Source: Rhexocercosporidium sp. MPI-PUGE-AT-0058 (taxonomy: Eukaryota; Ascomycota; Leotiomycetes; Helotiales). Taken from it: 42,914 bases of DNA. Position numbers and translations under genes: made by a program. Below the pieces are notes generated by a model. It saw only the letters and a list, made by a program, of their open reading frames with translations. It was not told where the DNA came from and ran no database searches. This document shows positions 1-11,020 of this stretch, one piece after another (within the stretch, counting starts at the first letter, position 1; the number at the start of each line of letters is the position of its first letter). The stretch lies in contig JAGTJL010000050.1 of assembly GCA_020746875.1 (NCBI GenBank), positions 1 to 42,914 of the forward strand. Direction: 5' to 3'.

Positions 1-68
1 GTTTTAATATAAAGCTAGTTTTAATATAAAGCTAGTTTTAATATAAAGCTAGTTTTAATATAAAGCTA
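1..68. repeat. 17-bp minisatellite, four units
   Basis: Four identical tandem copies of a 17-bp unit (gttttaatataaagcta). A related array with five less mutated units lies at 18599-18683, where units read gtcttaatacaaagcta. The differences are C-to-T changes, so this copy is the RIP-mutated one. It lies inside a truncated LTR-like segment and runs off the window start. Confidence 0.9.
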
Positions 69-125
69 ATAACCGATGCGAAAGCAAATAGCCGATGCGA
101 GAGCAAATAGCCGATGCGAGAGCTA
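69..125. repeat. 19-bp minisatellite, three units
   Basis: Three tandem copies of a 19-bp unit of the form atagccgatgcgagagcaa, directly after the 17-bp array. Two units in the same order are at 18684-18721. The fixed order of the two arrays in both places shows that they are parts of one dispersed element. Confidence 0.88.
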
Positions 126-213
126 AATAGCTTGGCGCCTAAAAGTAGTTATATAGACCTAGTTTCGCCCGAAGTAATGAAATCATCATTCACATCAATT
201 CTCTTCTTTTCAT

Positions 214-801
214 ATGCGAGCTTCTTCTGAAATTAAGTCGTTAATTAAACCGTTAATATTAATATTCTTGAGATTACTTAATATTTTCTCGTATTTACGA
301 GACAAAAAGGCGTCAAAAGAGCTCGGTAAGCCTTTTAATATTAAGCTAATTATTATAAACTTTAAAATCTCGCAGTTTAGCTGCTTTAAGTATATGGCGC
401 TCGATTGGATTACGTTAATATATTCGTTTATGCTTTTATAAGAGCTGTAATTAAAATCGACGATTTAATTTATATAACAGCCGACTAGCTTAAGCGTTGA
501 TTAGCCGAAAGTAAATTAAATAGCGTTTTATAACTTTTTAACTATATTTTTATTTTTAAATCGCTCTTGATTTTCTAGCGATATAATTAAATTTAACGCC
601 CTTAGCGCCTTTTGGCTTTGCGTCTTAAAGTAGTCTAGCTTTTCGTAATATTTTACGGTTAACTCTTAAGAATAAGAGGCTAATACAGCTTTATCTCCTT
701 CGGTACTTCTAGCGTAATATAAGAATTAGTCCGGAGGCAAAGCTTTGCCGGAAATATAAGGCATACAGCCGTTAATTTCCAGGAATAAATTAGCGGGAAG
801 T
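214..801. other. RIP-mutated AT-rich DNA, no recognisable gene
   Basis: AT-rich sequence between the minus-strand LTR fragment and the 5' LTR at 802. An apparent 75-residue reading frame at 214-441 resembles no family I know and has the biased composition of RIP-degraded DNA. If the segment at 1-194 is an LTR, this should be the 3' internal end of that minus-strand element, but no domain was recognised. Confidence 0.5.
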
Positions 802-1058
802 TATCATATATATACTTATTTATTTTATTTATACGGAATCGGGCCCGTAATATAAGAAAGCTAAAGCTTTTATAATATTAATAAAATTAATTTTATTTAT
901 ATATTTAATTACGCTAATATTTTATTTCCTTTTATAAGTAATTTCTTTTATATATACGCTTTTCTTTTAAACTTTTTTAAAAGCTAAAGAGTAATTTTCT
1001 AAATATAATTTATTTTAAACTTTTATAAAGCTTTACTTATTATAAACTTTATTTAATA
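802..1058 (+). repeat. 5' LTR (257 bp) of left gypsy element, RIP-mutated
   Basis: This aligns over its full 257 bp with the reverse complement of the solo LTR at 21620-21876; both share acggaatcgggcccgta. Differences are almost all C-to-T or G-to-A. Its ends (TATCAT and TTAATA) correspond to TGTCAT and CTGACA in the better preserved copy. The flanking 5-mers GAAGT and AGTTA differ, as expected for the 5' LTR of a longer element rather than a solo LTR. Confidence 0.8.
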
Positions 1059-4000
1059 AGTTAATTTCTTTATTTTATAAAGAAGTAATATAAAAAATAA
1101 AAAAATAATTCTTATTAAGTAATTATATTTAATAACGTTAAACTTATAAATAATACTTGCTTCGGCGGTATTACTTATAATATCTTTCGTAAAATTATAG
1201 AATTTATAAATTTCTTTTATATAATTAAAAGCGAAAGTGCTTTTAATAATAAATTACTTTAAAGCACTTATAGTAATAATAATAAGGAATCTTTTTATAC
1301 TTATAGCTAACTCGTTTATATTTATAAAGAAAAAGGTAAGGCTATAACTTAAACTAAAAGTGACTTAAATATATTCGATTATATAATAAATAATATAATT
1401 TTTTTTATTTTTAATATTAATATTAATTTTACGGCTTTAAGTATACTTATTAAAAAATAAATCGCTTAAAAGTAGCGCGAGTTTAAAAAGTATATACGCT
1501 TATTAATTAAGTTTATAATTAAAAATACTTATATAAAGACGCGGCTTACTTATTATAAGAATAGTCTTATTAGACTTCGCCGCCTTTAGGCAATCTCCGT
1601 CGTTTATACGGACGTAATAAGTAAATAATATATAATTAAAGAAAGCCTTTAATAAACTTATAATATAATATTAAATTCTATTATTATTACTTTAATAAAA
1701 GACTTTAAGTTATCTTTAATAAAGCGTAATTTTAATTTAAGGTTAAAAGCTAACTTATTTAACTTATAATACCCGCTTAATAAGAATATTATTAAGCTTA
1801 AGACTTTACCGGTCTTAAAATACTTCCGGGAAATAACCGCATTACTTACGGCAAATTACGTAATTTATAGACTTAAAATAATATTATTAACGTATTTAAA
1901 TTTAAACGTTTATATTTTATTAAAATATATTACGGCTTAAGCGAAAGATAAGCGCGATCGTAAGAAATACTTTATAATTATAATTTTTAAAAAATATAAA
2001 AGAAAGAATTTTAAAAGCTTACGAAATTAAAAAAATACTTAAAAAAATATTTTTAAAGCTTACTTATATAATTATAATTTATATATAAATTAAATACGCG
2101 TCGTAATTATAAATATAAAAAGCGACTTATTAACTTATTAAAGTAATATAAAGTAAATTATAATTAAATTTAAAAGTATTTTATTAATATAAAACTTATT
2201 TATTAATTTCTTAAAAAGGTTTTATACTTTTAAAGAAACTCTAAGTATTAAAGTTATTAAGAATATTAAGCGGTTTCGCTAGTAACCGAGCGAATTTATT
2301 TAAGCGATATATTAATAATTTATTATATTTATTAAAAACTATAATATTTAAATATTTAATAATAATATTATTATTAACTTTTATAAAGTAATTACGTATA
2401 TACTAACGGCGTAATAAATTAATTCTTACGCTTTTATAAATTCTTTTAATACTTATTAATAATAAAAGAAATTAATTAATAATATTAAGTCTTTTATTAA
2501 AAGAATTTAAAAAATATTCTATAATATACCGAAAGTTAAGTATAATAAAAGCGGAGGCAAATAAGTTAAGTATAATAAAAGCGGAGGCAAATAAGGTAAT
2601 AATAATTTTAAAAATAATAAATTTCGTAAAAGAAGCCGTAAAAAATATTTTAAAAATAATAATAAAAAGCGCGCATTTAACGGCGCTCTTTTAGCTTTTA
2701 GTTCTCGACTTTTTAATAAAAGTAAAAATAATAAAAAGAAAATTATATTAAAAGTATTATATTTTATTACTTTTATAAATAAAAAAGTTATTAATTTAAA
2801 GATTATAATTATTTTAAGTTTATATAATAAGCGTAAAATAATCCTTAAAAGCTAAAAGTAAAAAAACGTTTTAAAATAATAAAAAAAACCCTTTTAATAA
2901 AAAAGAAAGTATATATTATTATATACGCTAAAGAATAAAAACCGTTTAATATTAAAAAAAATATAAGAAAAGATAATATTAAATCTTAAACGTTAAATAA
3001 AAGCTTAAGAAATATTCTTAAACGCTTATACATTTTTATAAGACTATAGTAACCCGAAATAAGTGCGAATACGTCATTTAATAATTTAATAAATAATAAC
3101 TTAAATTATGATTTTTTTAATAAATATAAAGCTAAATTATAAAGATTTTTCCTTTTATTTAAATATAATTAAAAGTTTAAAACTTTTAATAAGTATTAAT
3201 TTTAAGTAATTATTAACGCTTATAACTTATATATAATTATATAAGATAATTATAAAATCTTAAAAACCTTTTAAAAAAGATTTTATAATTATAAAGACTT
3301 AAAATATAATATAGTTTTTAAAATAAAATTCCTTAAATATAAGAACGCTAAGTATTACGATTAAAAACTTAAGAAATAAGCTTACGTTTTAATTTAAAAT
3401 AAAATCTAAATCGTAATAATAAAGGAGTTTATTAATACCTTTAATATTAACCTTAAAACGGTATTTTATATTATATTTATATCTTAATTTAATTATAATT
3501 ATTTAAAGAATTTAAAATTATATAAATATTTAAGCAGTCGTAAGATATTCGTCTTAATATTAGCGCCGCAAACTCGTCGTAAATATTAGTTATTTAATTA
3601 AAGACTTCTAAACCGACACTTCTCTTAAACTAGCTTATAAATATAATAAATATATACAATAATAATCTATTAATTACTTTCTTTAAAAAATAAATTAAAT
3701 TCGAGTATATTATTAATATTAACGTATTACTTTTATATAATCTCTTTTATAACCTTTCCGAATTATAACTTGCTGCGCTTTAAGAATACTTTATTATCTT
3801 ATTATAAAAGGAATAAATTCGTTTATTAAAAAGTCCCGTAAATATATTAATATTATTTATATTAAAAAAAAAAAAAAATTACATTTATATATAAATTATT
3901 AAAAATTAAATAAAATAATAATTAAAAACAGCTACTCCTTTCTTTTAATCGATAAGACGCTAGATTATCTCGGTAAAGTCGTAATATTTACGGCTTTAAA

Positions 4001-6689
4001 TTTAAAAAAATATATATTATTATATTAAAATTAAAAAAGAATATAAATAAAAAATAACTTTTTATATAAAATATAAATATTTTAAATATTTAATAATATC
4101 TTTTAAGTTATTTAACGCTTTAATTACGTTTTAAGCGTATATTAATAAAACGTTAATAAGATTAATTAATTATTTCATTATTATATATTTCGATAATATT
4201 TTAATTTATTTTAAAAAAAAAAAAAGCACCGTAAGTATATTAAAGCTATTATAAAATAGTTACGTAAATATAAGCTCTTTATTAAACTTAATAAATATAA
4301 GTTTAAAATAAAATAAAATAAATTCTTAAAATTTAAAGTTAAATTAATTAGCATTTAAGTAAACTTAAAGTAGATCCGTTTAATTTAAAAATAATTAAAA
4401 TTAAAATCTTATAAAGATATTTAAGTTTTTTTAAGCTTTATAAATTTTTATTATAAATTTTTATTAAGATATTTTAAGATAATCGTAAGCTTAATAAGGG
4501 CTTTTTAAAATATAAAGAATAAGATTAAAAAAAGACCCTTCGAATTCTTTAATATAATTAAAAAAAAGCTTTAAAAATTTAAAAATAGCTTTTATTAATA
4601 TATTAATTATAAGGTATTTCGATTTTATAAAGCGTATTTAAATTAAAACTAATGTTTTTAAATTTATAATTATTAATACTTTTTCTTAATAAGTTAATTT
4701 TAAAAAAAGATTTAAGCGATATTAAAAACCTATTACGTATTAATCTCGTAAAATAATTAATATTAAGCGGAATTATATTATTTATAATAAAAAGCTTTTA
4801 GCTATTATTAAGTATTTTAAAAAGTAAAGGTATTATTTTAAAAGTAATTAATATATTATTAAAATGCTTATAAATTATAATAATCTTAAATATTTTATAA
4901 TAGCGAAATATCTCGAGAGTTAATAAGCACGGTAAGTAATATATTTTATTATTTATAATTTTGAAATTTATTACCGTAAAAGTATCGTAAACTCGGCGAA
5001 TAAACTTAATAAAAGGCTAGATTATTAAAAATTTAAAAGCCTTATTAATATTATTTAATTATTAATATTTTAAAATAAATTAAAAGAAGCTTTTATAAGT
5101 GCTTTATAAAATCGAGGAGCCGATATCGAAGCATTCTTAAACAAGAATTATAAGATATTATTAAGAAAACTATTTAATATTATTTAAAATCTTATTAATA
5201 AAAGGCCGGACCTAATATTAATAAAACCGGAACGAGTTATTTAAAAAAGTAAAGATTAGTCGCTTATCGCAGAAATTAATAATTATAAATATTTTATTTT
5301 AATATTATAAATAATAATAATAATTAAAAGTTAAATAGTTTTAGCTTTATTAATAAAGCCGGTACGAGACTTAATTATTTTCGCTTAACGTAATAATAAA
5401 AATTATAAAAATATAATTAATATAATAAGTAAACTTAAATCTTAATTAAATTAAAAATAAAACTTAAATATATTAAGACTTTTTTAATAAAATTTTAAAG
5501 CTTATATCTTAAATAATTTAATATTAAAAATAGAAATCATAAAACTTTATTATAATAACTTATTAATAAGGTATTATAATATTATAAAGACTTCGTAACT
5601 CCTCCGTAAAACTTACTTTTAAAATAAAATAAAAAATAATATTAAAATATATATTAAAAAATATAATATTTATTTAAAGATTAAATCAAAATAATATACG
5701 TTATTTAAACTTTTAATAAGTCTCTCAAGGCCTTTACGGCCTTAATCTAAGATTTTAATAGATTTTATTATAAGATTACCGCTTTATAAAAACTTATTTA
5801 ATAGCTTAAATTTTAATTATATATTAATAATTATTAATCGGTATTCAAAGATAATTTAATATTTAATATATTATAAAGTAATTAATATTTTTAAACTTAC
5901 GGAATTATTATTTAAAAAAGTATTTTCTTTTTTTAACGTATCTTAAAGTATTATATTTAATAAAAATATAATATTTATTAATAAATTTTAATTTATTTTT
6001 TACTTTTATATATATATTAAATAAAAACTAAGTTTTATATATTATTTTTAAATAAATAAATAAATAAAAAATAAAATTTAAATTTAAAAATATACTTTTA
6101 CGCTTTTTATAAAATATTATAAAAAAACTAAATAAGAAAATTAACTTTTACTAAGTTTACTTATAATAATTTCTTTTATTAAACGCTTTAAATATTTTTA
6201 TTTTAAGTTTACTATAGCTATAAGCCGGTAATATTATAAAACCTTAAGAATAGTATTTAAAAAAGAGAAGTATTAATTATTTAAAATAGAATTAAGTTAT
6301 TAAATAATAAATAAATTAAACTTATAAAAGTTTAATATTATACGTAATAAAATCGGCAAGGCTATTATAATACTTAGTATTTAAATAAATATTTTTAGTT
6401 AAAATAATAAATAATATTTAATATTAAAAATATTCGATTAAAGACTGAAAAGCTATCGCTAAAATATATTAGCTTATTCTAGATTATTAAGTGCGTAAGT
6501 AATGCGGTATATACTTTAAAGCTATTAAGTTTATATAAAAAGCTTTACTTAATATTTTATATATTCTTATTAAAAGAATATATGATATAAGCTGGTAAGT
6601 AATTAAATGATTACCTATTCAGTGAGTTCCCGGAGCTAAGCGAAGAAGATGACTTTTAAAAATAAAAAGTTAAAAGCATTCTTAATTAT
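1059..6689 (+). mobile_element. RIP-degraded Ty3/gypsy retrotransposon, internal region
   Basis: Gag-pol remnant on the plus strand, littered with TAA and TAG stops of the kind CAA/CAG/TGG-to-stop mutation makes. A gypsy reverse transcriptase is readable at about 3819-4216: the conserved KNxYxxxLIDxTLD block appears as KNSYSFLLIDKTLD (about 3922-3966), then VIFTALNL, and the YxDD catalytic box appears as YFDN near 4186-4197, so the second Asp is lost. RNase H and integrase should follow towards 5.9 kb but are too degraded to delimit. No matching 3' LTR was found before the repeat at 6690, so the element is probably truncated. It encodes nothing functional now. Confidence 0.75.
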
Positions 6690-7335
6690 AAAATAAAATA
6701 AAATATTTTCTTTTTTTTAAAAAAAAATATTAAAATTTTTTTTTAATATATATTTATTTAATTATAATAAAAAGGGAAAATAACCGTAAAATATATATAA
6801 TATTTCCTTAAGCTATTTAAGCGTAAGGACTACGTTAAATTAAAAAGGAAATAATATTACAAACGCCTTACGTTTTATAATATTAAGCCTTAAGATAACG
6901 TAATACTTAAGTTTATAAACTTAAAAAAATAAAAGTTTTAAGAAAAGTATATTAAAAGAGTATTACTTTTAAAAGTATTTCTTTAAAAAACCTTAATATT
7001 TAAGATTTTATAAATTATATATTATATAAATATTATTATTAATAAATAATTAAAAGGTAAATAAACTCTTAAATTATACGACCTTTTTACGTAACGACCG
7101 CCAGGACCGGTGGACCGCTAAAGGTTTAGCGGTCTTAGCGGTCTTAAAGAAGATAAAAATTTTATAAAAGACTAGCACGTTTATTATTAAATAAAAACTT
7201 TATACTTAATTAAAAATAATATCTTAATTATATTAATTATTATTTATTTTATTATACGTAATACACTTACTTCTCGATTATTAAAATTAATATAACCTAC
7301 CGTATTTACACTAAGTAAATACCCGGACCGTAATA
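6690..7335 (-). mobile_element. Inverted-flank repeat, left copy
   Basis: This matches the reverse complement of 16611-17260 over roughly 650 bp. Shared landmarks are the acgtaatacacttacttctc stretch, the GACCGCTAA-rich block, and the terminus cggaccgtaata, which is cggaccgtgaca in the right copy. The terminus reads TGTCAC on the minus strand, consistent with an LTR end. It contains a perfect 10-bp inverted repeat with a 2-base loop at 7113-7134 (GACCGCTAAA / TTTAGCGGTC). The parent element family is not identified. Confidence 0.75.
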
Positions 7336-7841
7336 CGTTAATCGCGGTAAAGCTAAATACCTTGCTTTTACGCTTGCGACCGGAGGAACCGCCGGCTAAG
7401 TAGCTATTAAAAGACGATATTATTAAGATTAAGAGGTAATTATAACTTATAATTTACTATAATTATTATTATTAAGTAAGAAAAATTATAAGGAAGGAAA
7501 AGTATTATATACTTAATAAGCGCTAAGCCCCTCTTATTAATAATTTTTACTTTATTTTATTTTCTTTAGAATTTACTTTTAAAATAAATAACAGAAAATT
7601 TAGTTCGTTAGCGAATCGCTAGTATAACGCTGGCTAAGGGCTATAATATATCCTCACTTTTAAGACAGAAATGAATAAGAAGAGAGATATTATAATAATC
7701 TATGCTCTTAGCGCTGATTACGTAATTACTACTCTTATAAAGATAATAAAAAAGAAAAGGTGATCTTCCCTCTTTAGTAATTAGCTTCTGTATAAATTAA
7801 TATATTACTAGCGAGTCTACAGCGCTTCTCTAGCTATTCTA
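7336..7841. other. RIP-mutated transition into the gene island
   Basis: AT-rich sequence with a few G+C patches (gcgaccggaggaaccgccgg near 7376-7395). Base composition rises to normal from about 7850. No coding or RNA feature was recognised. Confidence 0.5.
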
Positions 7842-8241
7842 TTATGCTATAGTCACTTCAGCGTGCCAGTGATCATTATAATTCCGGCAAGTCAACTTAT
7901 TCACTATTTTTATTGCTTTATTCCATATCGCTGCAGGCGCGTAATATCTTTTGATGCTACATTGTCCATAAATAGCCAGGGGAGGCGAACAGGATCCTCT
8001 ATGGTCTTTCAAGGAGCACAATTGCTTGCATTCAGTCATCACCACTTCCGATTTCCACAAGTATGCACTTGTTTTCTTCTTAATATATAGCATTTGTACT
8101 CCAGGCAAGAGGTCAATTCTCTTTCAAGAATGTTCTTGCCAGCCACCACTTAGGAACGTAGGAATTTGAAGACTGGTGCCGATGTTGAGGCCTAGTTTTG
8201 TTTCTTCTCCGATAGACTAGGACAGATTAGCATCGCCCGAA

Positions 8242-9911
8242 ATGCAGTTTCAAACACCATCTATCCCCGAGACACCTCCAAGGCCTCTAACATTGGTGTC
8301 CCCACGTCGACTGACGATCAAAATTCCAGCGTCCTGCCCAAGTCCTGAGCAATGCAACGAAGTTACTCCATCGGAAATTAAGAGGCGTGGGATTTCAGAT
8401 CCATCGGGTGAGAATGATAGAATTAGAAGTTCAGCTATCAAAGAGTCGCCGAATAAAAGACAACATTATCGATCTCACCTCCGAAGAAGACGAACCAGCG
8501 ATCCGTATCAAGAATGAAGTAAGAGGGTCCTCTTCACCGATACATCAAGATCCACGGATAAATAATCCTACAAAACCATCCCTCACCAATGCCGCTGGAC
8601 TGCATCGCTTACTACCAACAACAATACGCAAGTCAGAGGAAATTCCAGAAATCATCTCCTTTTCTCAATTTCTATCAACCTTCGAAGATCCCTGGTGCTC
8701 TCCTGATCAGGGCTCAACATTGAATGCTAGCTCCTAAAACTACGCCGATTTATTTAAATACCATGAACTTGAAGAGAGCATCCCACTTTCGCAACCGAGG
8801 AAGCTGAAGGCAGTGGGTAGCGACTGGCCACGAAACTTCATGGAAGTGCAGAGAAGTCCACCAAGGCGCATTGCAACACGAAAGGTTCCGAAAGTTAAAA
8901 TGTTTTTGGTATGTTCAAAGGTTTTGAAGGGCATGAAGTACAAGCCTAGGGATACGTTACTTACCAGGATCATCCGGTAGTATACCCGAAAGTCAAGACA
9001 CCTCGAAAAGCAATTCGACGAGAGATCTAGCGTCTGCTAGTTGTTATACATCAGCACCCCAAAACATGACAGGCGTCTTTGCTTCGTCTTCGACCTATCA
9101 CCCCGAGGTTTGATTCAGAAGGACCTAAGAAAAAATACATCAGCTAATAGTCTCCAGCTAGAAGATTCGAAACCATCCAAAACCTCGAAGTCAAATCTCG
9201 GGTGTGATAGGAAATTTATTGAGCAAAACTCAGCAGGCGCAAGTCGCCGACGGAAACGAAGACTTGAAAAGGCGAACTTCTTGTAAGTCGACCAATTCTA
9301 ACCAAAGATGAATTACCCTGATCTTATCTTATAGCAAGCCACATACCGACATCGTTCACATCTCACTCGGCTCCGCTACATTCTCAATTTATGCCGACTT
9401 TCTGTCTTGGCATTGTCCGTTGCTTGTGGAAGAGTGTCGGCATGCTCCTGATAAAGGGGAAACCCCTAGGTCTCTTAAGGATATCAAGGTTAATGTTTTT
9501 GGTCTATTCGTCAACTGGCTATATAACGACAAATTGGTCAATAAGCGCGGCCAACCGCCTTATCAGCACAGAGCGATGGGTGTCTGGGTGCTTGCGGGCT
9601 GATTGCGAATGCCGAGACTTACCAATGATGCTCTTGACGCACTCGAGGCACGAAGAAGACAAGAGGGTGTTATTCAGATGAAAGCTTTCGGCTACGTGTA
9701 CAGCAATAGTAAGGAAGGTGATGGTCTTCGACGGTACATCGTTGACATCTGTGTCCTGATGATGCTGTCGTTCTCGGACGACATTAAAAGTGAGAATTTT
9801 CCTCCAGAGCTGCTGCAGCAGCATATCTTCGCGGCTTCTCTTATCGATCAAGTCAAGACCGAAGAAGGAGAAATCGATGTAACTAAATATCACCTGAAGG
9901 TTGAGCAGTGA
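8242..9911 (+). pseudogene. Decayed gene with a BTB/POZ-like 3' part
   Basis: The 3' part (9335-9911) reads as a fungal BTB/POZ-type protein: a VHISLGSATFSIYADFLSWH core strand-helix start, VFGLFVNWLY, then MGVWVLA..LRMPRL..DALDAL, the usual end of the fold followed by helices. An intron at 9283-9334 (GTAAGT, CTAAC branch at 9298, TAG) joins the basic stretch at 9041-9282 to the BTB part. Lesions: TGA at 9600-9602 inside the conserved VWVLA-x-x-LRMPRL block; TAA at 8735-8737, with coding-like sequence continuing in the same frame (YADLFKYHELEESIPL); a change of frame near 8455-8458 in an AAAA run, after which NIIDLTSEEDEP follows. A further intron (donor GTATGT at 8909; acceptor 8967 or 8980) leads into sequence that needs either a TAG at 9038-9040 or another frame change. 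The N-terminal part has a SUMO-interaction-like IIDLTSEEDE stretch. BTB proteins are adaptors, often for Cul3 ligases; the original role here is unknown. The pseudogene call is fairly sure; exact exons 5' of 9041 are not. Confidence 0.6.
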
Positions 9912-11020
9912 CATATGGGAGATGACATTTTGCAGTAGCATCTGTAGAATAGGAACGATGGAAAAGTCGACGAAACTGCTGGGACATTGCGAACGACGGA
10001 GCGACAGAGCCGAGGAGAGTTGTTTCAAAGAGCATACTCTTCATGTATTTATGGTTATCATAAACGAGAAGCGCAGATTCCAAAAACACTAGCCAGGCGA
10101 GAGCTCGCTTATCAAGTCCAGGATAGTTTTTGTGTCGACTCAACTCCAGTGGCATAGTCATGATTCAACGGCCTTAGACTGACTAGTTACACACATGGAA
10201 ATCTCTTGGGGTTGTTGTTTTTAGCACCGTATTGATTAGGAAGTTATTGAATTATACATGCCTTCCTTTCTCGAGACCCCTTTCAAGGGGTTCGGTTCTG
10301 ATTGCCAAATAGAGATAGACAATACAGCTTTCGCAGATAAGCGAACCCTACCTATCTATCCTCCTCTACGTTCAAATCATCTCCTATCATCCTCTTTTCT
10401 CCCCGCAAATTCGCCGTTCTTTCGACGTAGTACCCGAGGAAGATCCCGTTATTGTGTCTATCTATCTTCTTATATCTTAATTTACAGAGAGAGCATCTGC
10501 TGGCTGGCTGGCAAAAGCTGCAGCAGAGCAACGATGGAATGGGTGGCCCCCTTGCCAAGAATGCGGGGGGGGGGCGGCTTGTCTGGCTTCGGAAAGGCGG
10601 CACTTCTGTCATACTTACGGTGCGGAGTAAGGATCGCCAGAGGTGGGCATGTGGTGCTTGTGCATGTAAGATGACGGAGCCAGAACGATTGTAAGTGCAA
10701 GCAAATTCGGAGTACCACTCACATCAAGACTTTGCTCGTTACGTACGAGCAATAATAGCTTCGACTAATCATCCCGTACTCGTCATTGGTTAGCCCCACG
10801 GGGACACGGCCAACCGATGATGGGACTAGTCGAATCCGGTCAGCTCTTATCAAAGCTGGGGTTTCGGAAGACGCGTTCTAAAGAGATTTAGTGTGGAATT
10901 CGGAGCGAAGAATAAGCTTTGCTTGGGGATCTCCTTTCTCAACTCTTAAGGTAGCTCTTCCCCTCTGCTCCAAAGTCTAAAGACCTATCTGGGACATCTC
11001 CTTGATCGACTACACAGGAA
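9912..11020. other. Intergenic region upstream of the permease gene
   Basis: 1.1 kb with no convincing gene. The reading frames at 10258-10694 overlap on both strands, lack family motifs and include low-complexity runs. It holds a 10-G run at 10565-10574, an imperfect inverted repeat at 10761-10833, and a pyrimidine-rich tract at about 10928-11000 just before the permease start, of the kind common in fungal promoters. Confidence 0.55.
10761..10833. promoter_or_regulatory. Imperfect inverted repeat upstream of permease
   Basis: The left arm (10761-10795, starting tcgactaatcatccc and ending attggttagcc) pairs with the right arm (10808-10833, ggccaaccgatgatgggactagtcga), with a gap in the middle of the left arm. 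The inner halves attggttagcc and ggccaaccgat and the outer halves tcgacta and tagtcga are the best matched. It lies about 190 bp before the permease ATG. It could be a dyad for a regulator, and the left arm contains an inverted CCAAT box (ATTGG), or it could be a relic of a small inverted-repeat transposon. The function is inferred; the symmetry is seen. Confidence 0.45.

Larger units (their letters stand above)
1..213 (-). mobile_element. Truncated LTR (- strand) with adjoining polypurine tract
   Basis: This is homologous to about 18599-18809, sharing the minisatellites, the stretch around gcttggcgcctaaaagtag and the end ctcttcttttcata. Read on the minus strand, the segment begins with TGTGAATGATG at 194, as expected for an LTR start. 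It is preceded by a purine-rich tract at 195-213 that could serve as the polypurine primer of a minus-strand LTR retrotransposon. The other LTR end is outside the window. The LTR reading is an inference from TGT plus the purine tract; the homology itself is seen directly. Confidence 0.6.

Noticed and set aside
1..125. CRISPR-like array
   Set aside because: The units are directly adjacent 17- and 19-bp tandem repeats without spacers, inside a fungal LTR.
1..213. Telomere or centromere satellite
   Set aside because: The units do not resemble fungal telomere repeats, and the second copy at 18.6 kb is next to a polypurine tract and gypsy pol, so an LTR explains both.
7842..8108. 88-residue minus-strand frame (and overlapping plus-strand frame) at the island edge
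   Set aside because: No family motif, no clear splice signals continuing it, and both strands are open over the same stretch. It could be a gene end cut by the transposon block, but nothing supports it.
9519..10028. 169-residue minus-strand frame
   Set aside because: It lies antisense to the BTB-like coding region, whose domain pattern is on the plus strand; it is a shadow frame.
10258..10718. Several overlapping frames on both strands around a 10-G run
   Set aside because: Low complexity, no motifs and mutual overlap. Better explained as promoter-side intergenic DNA.
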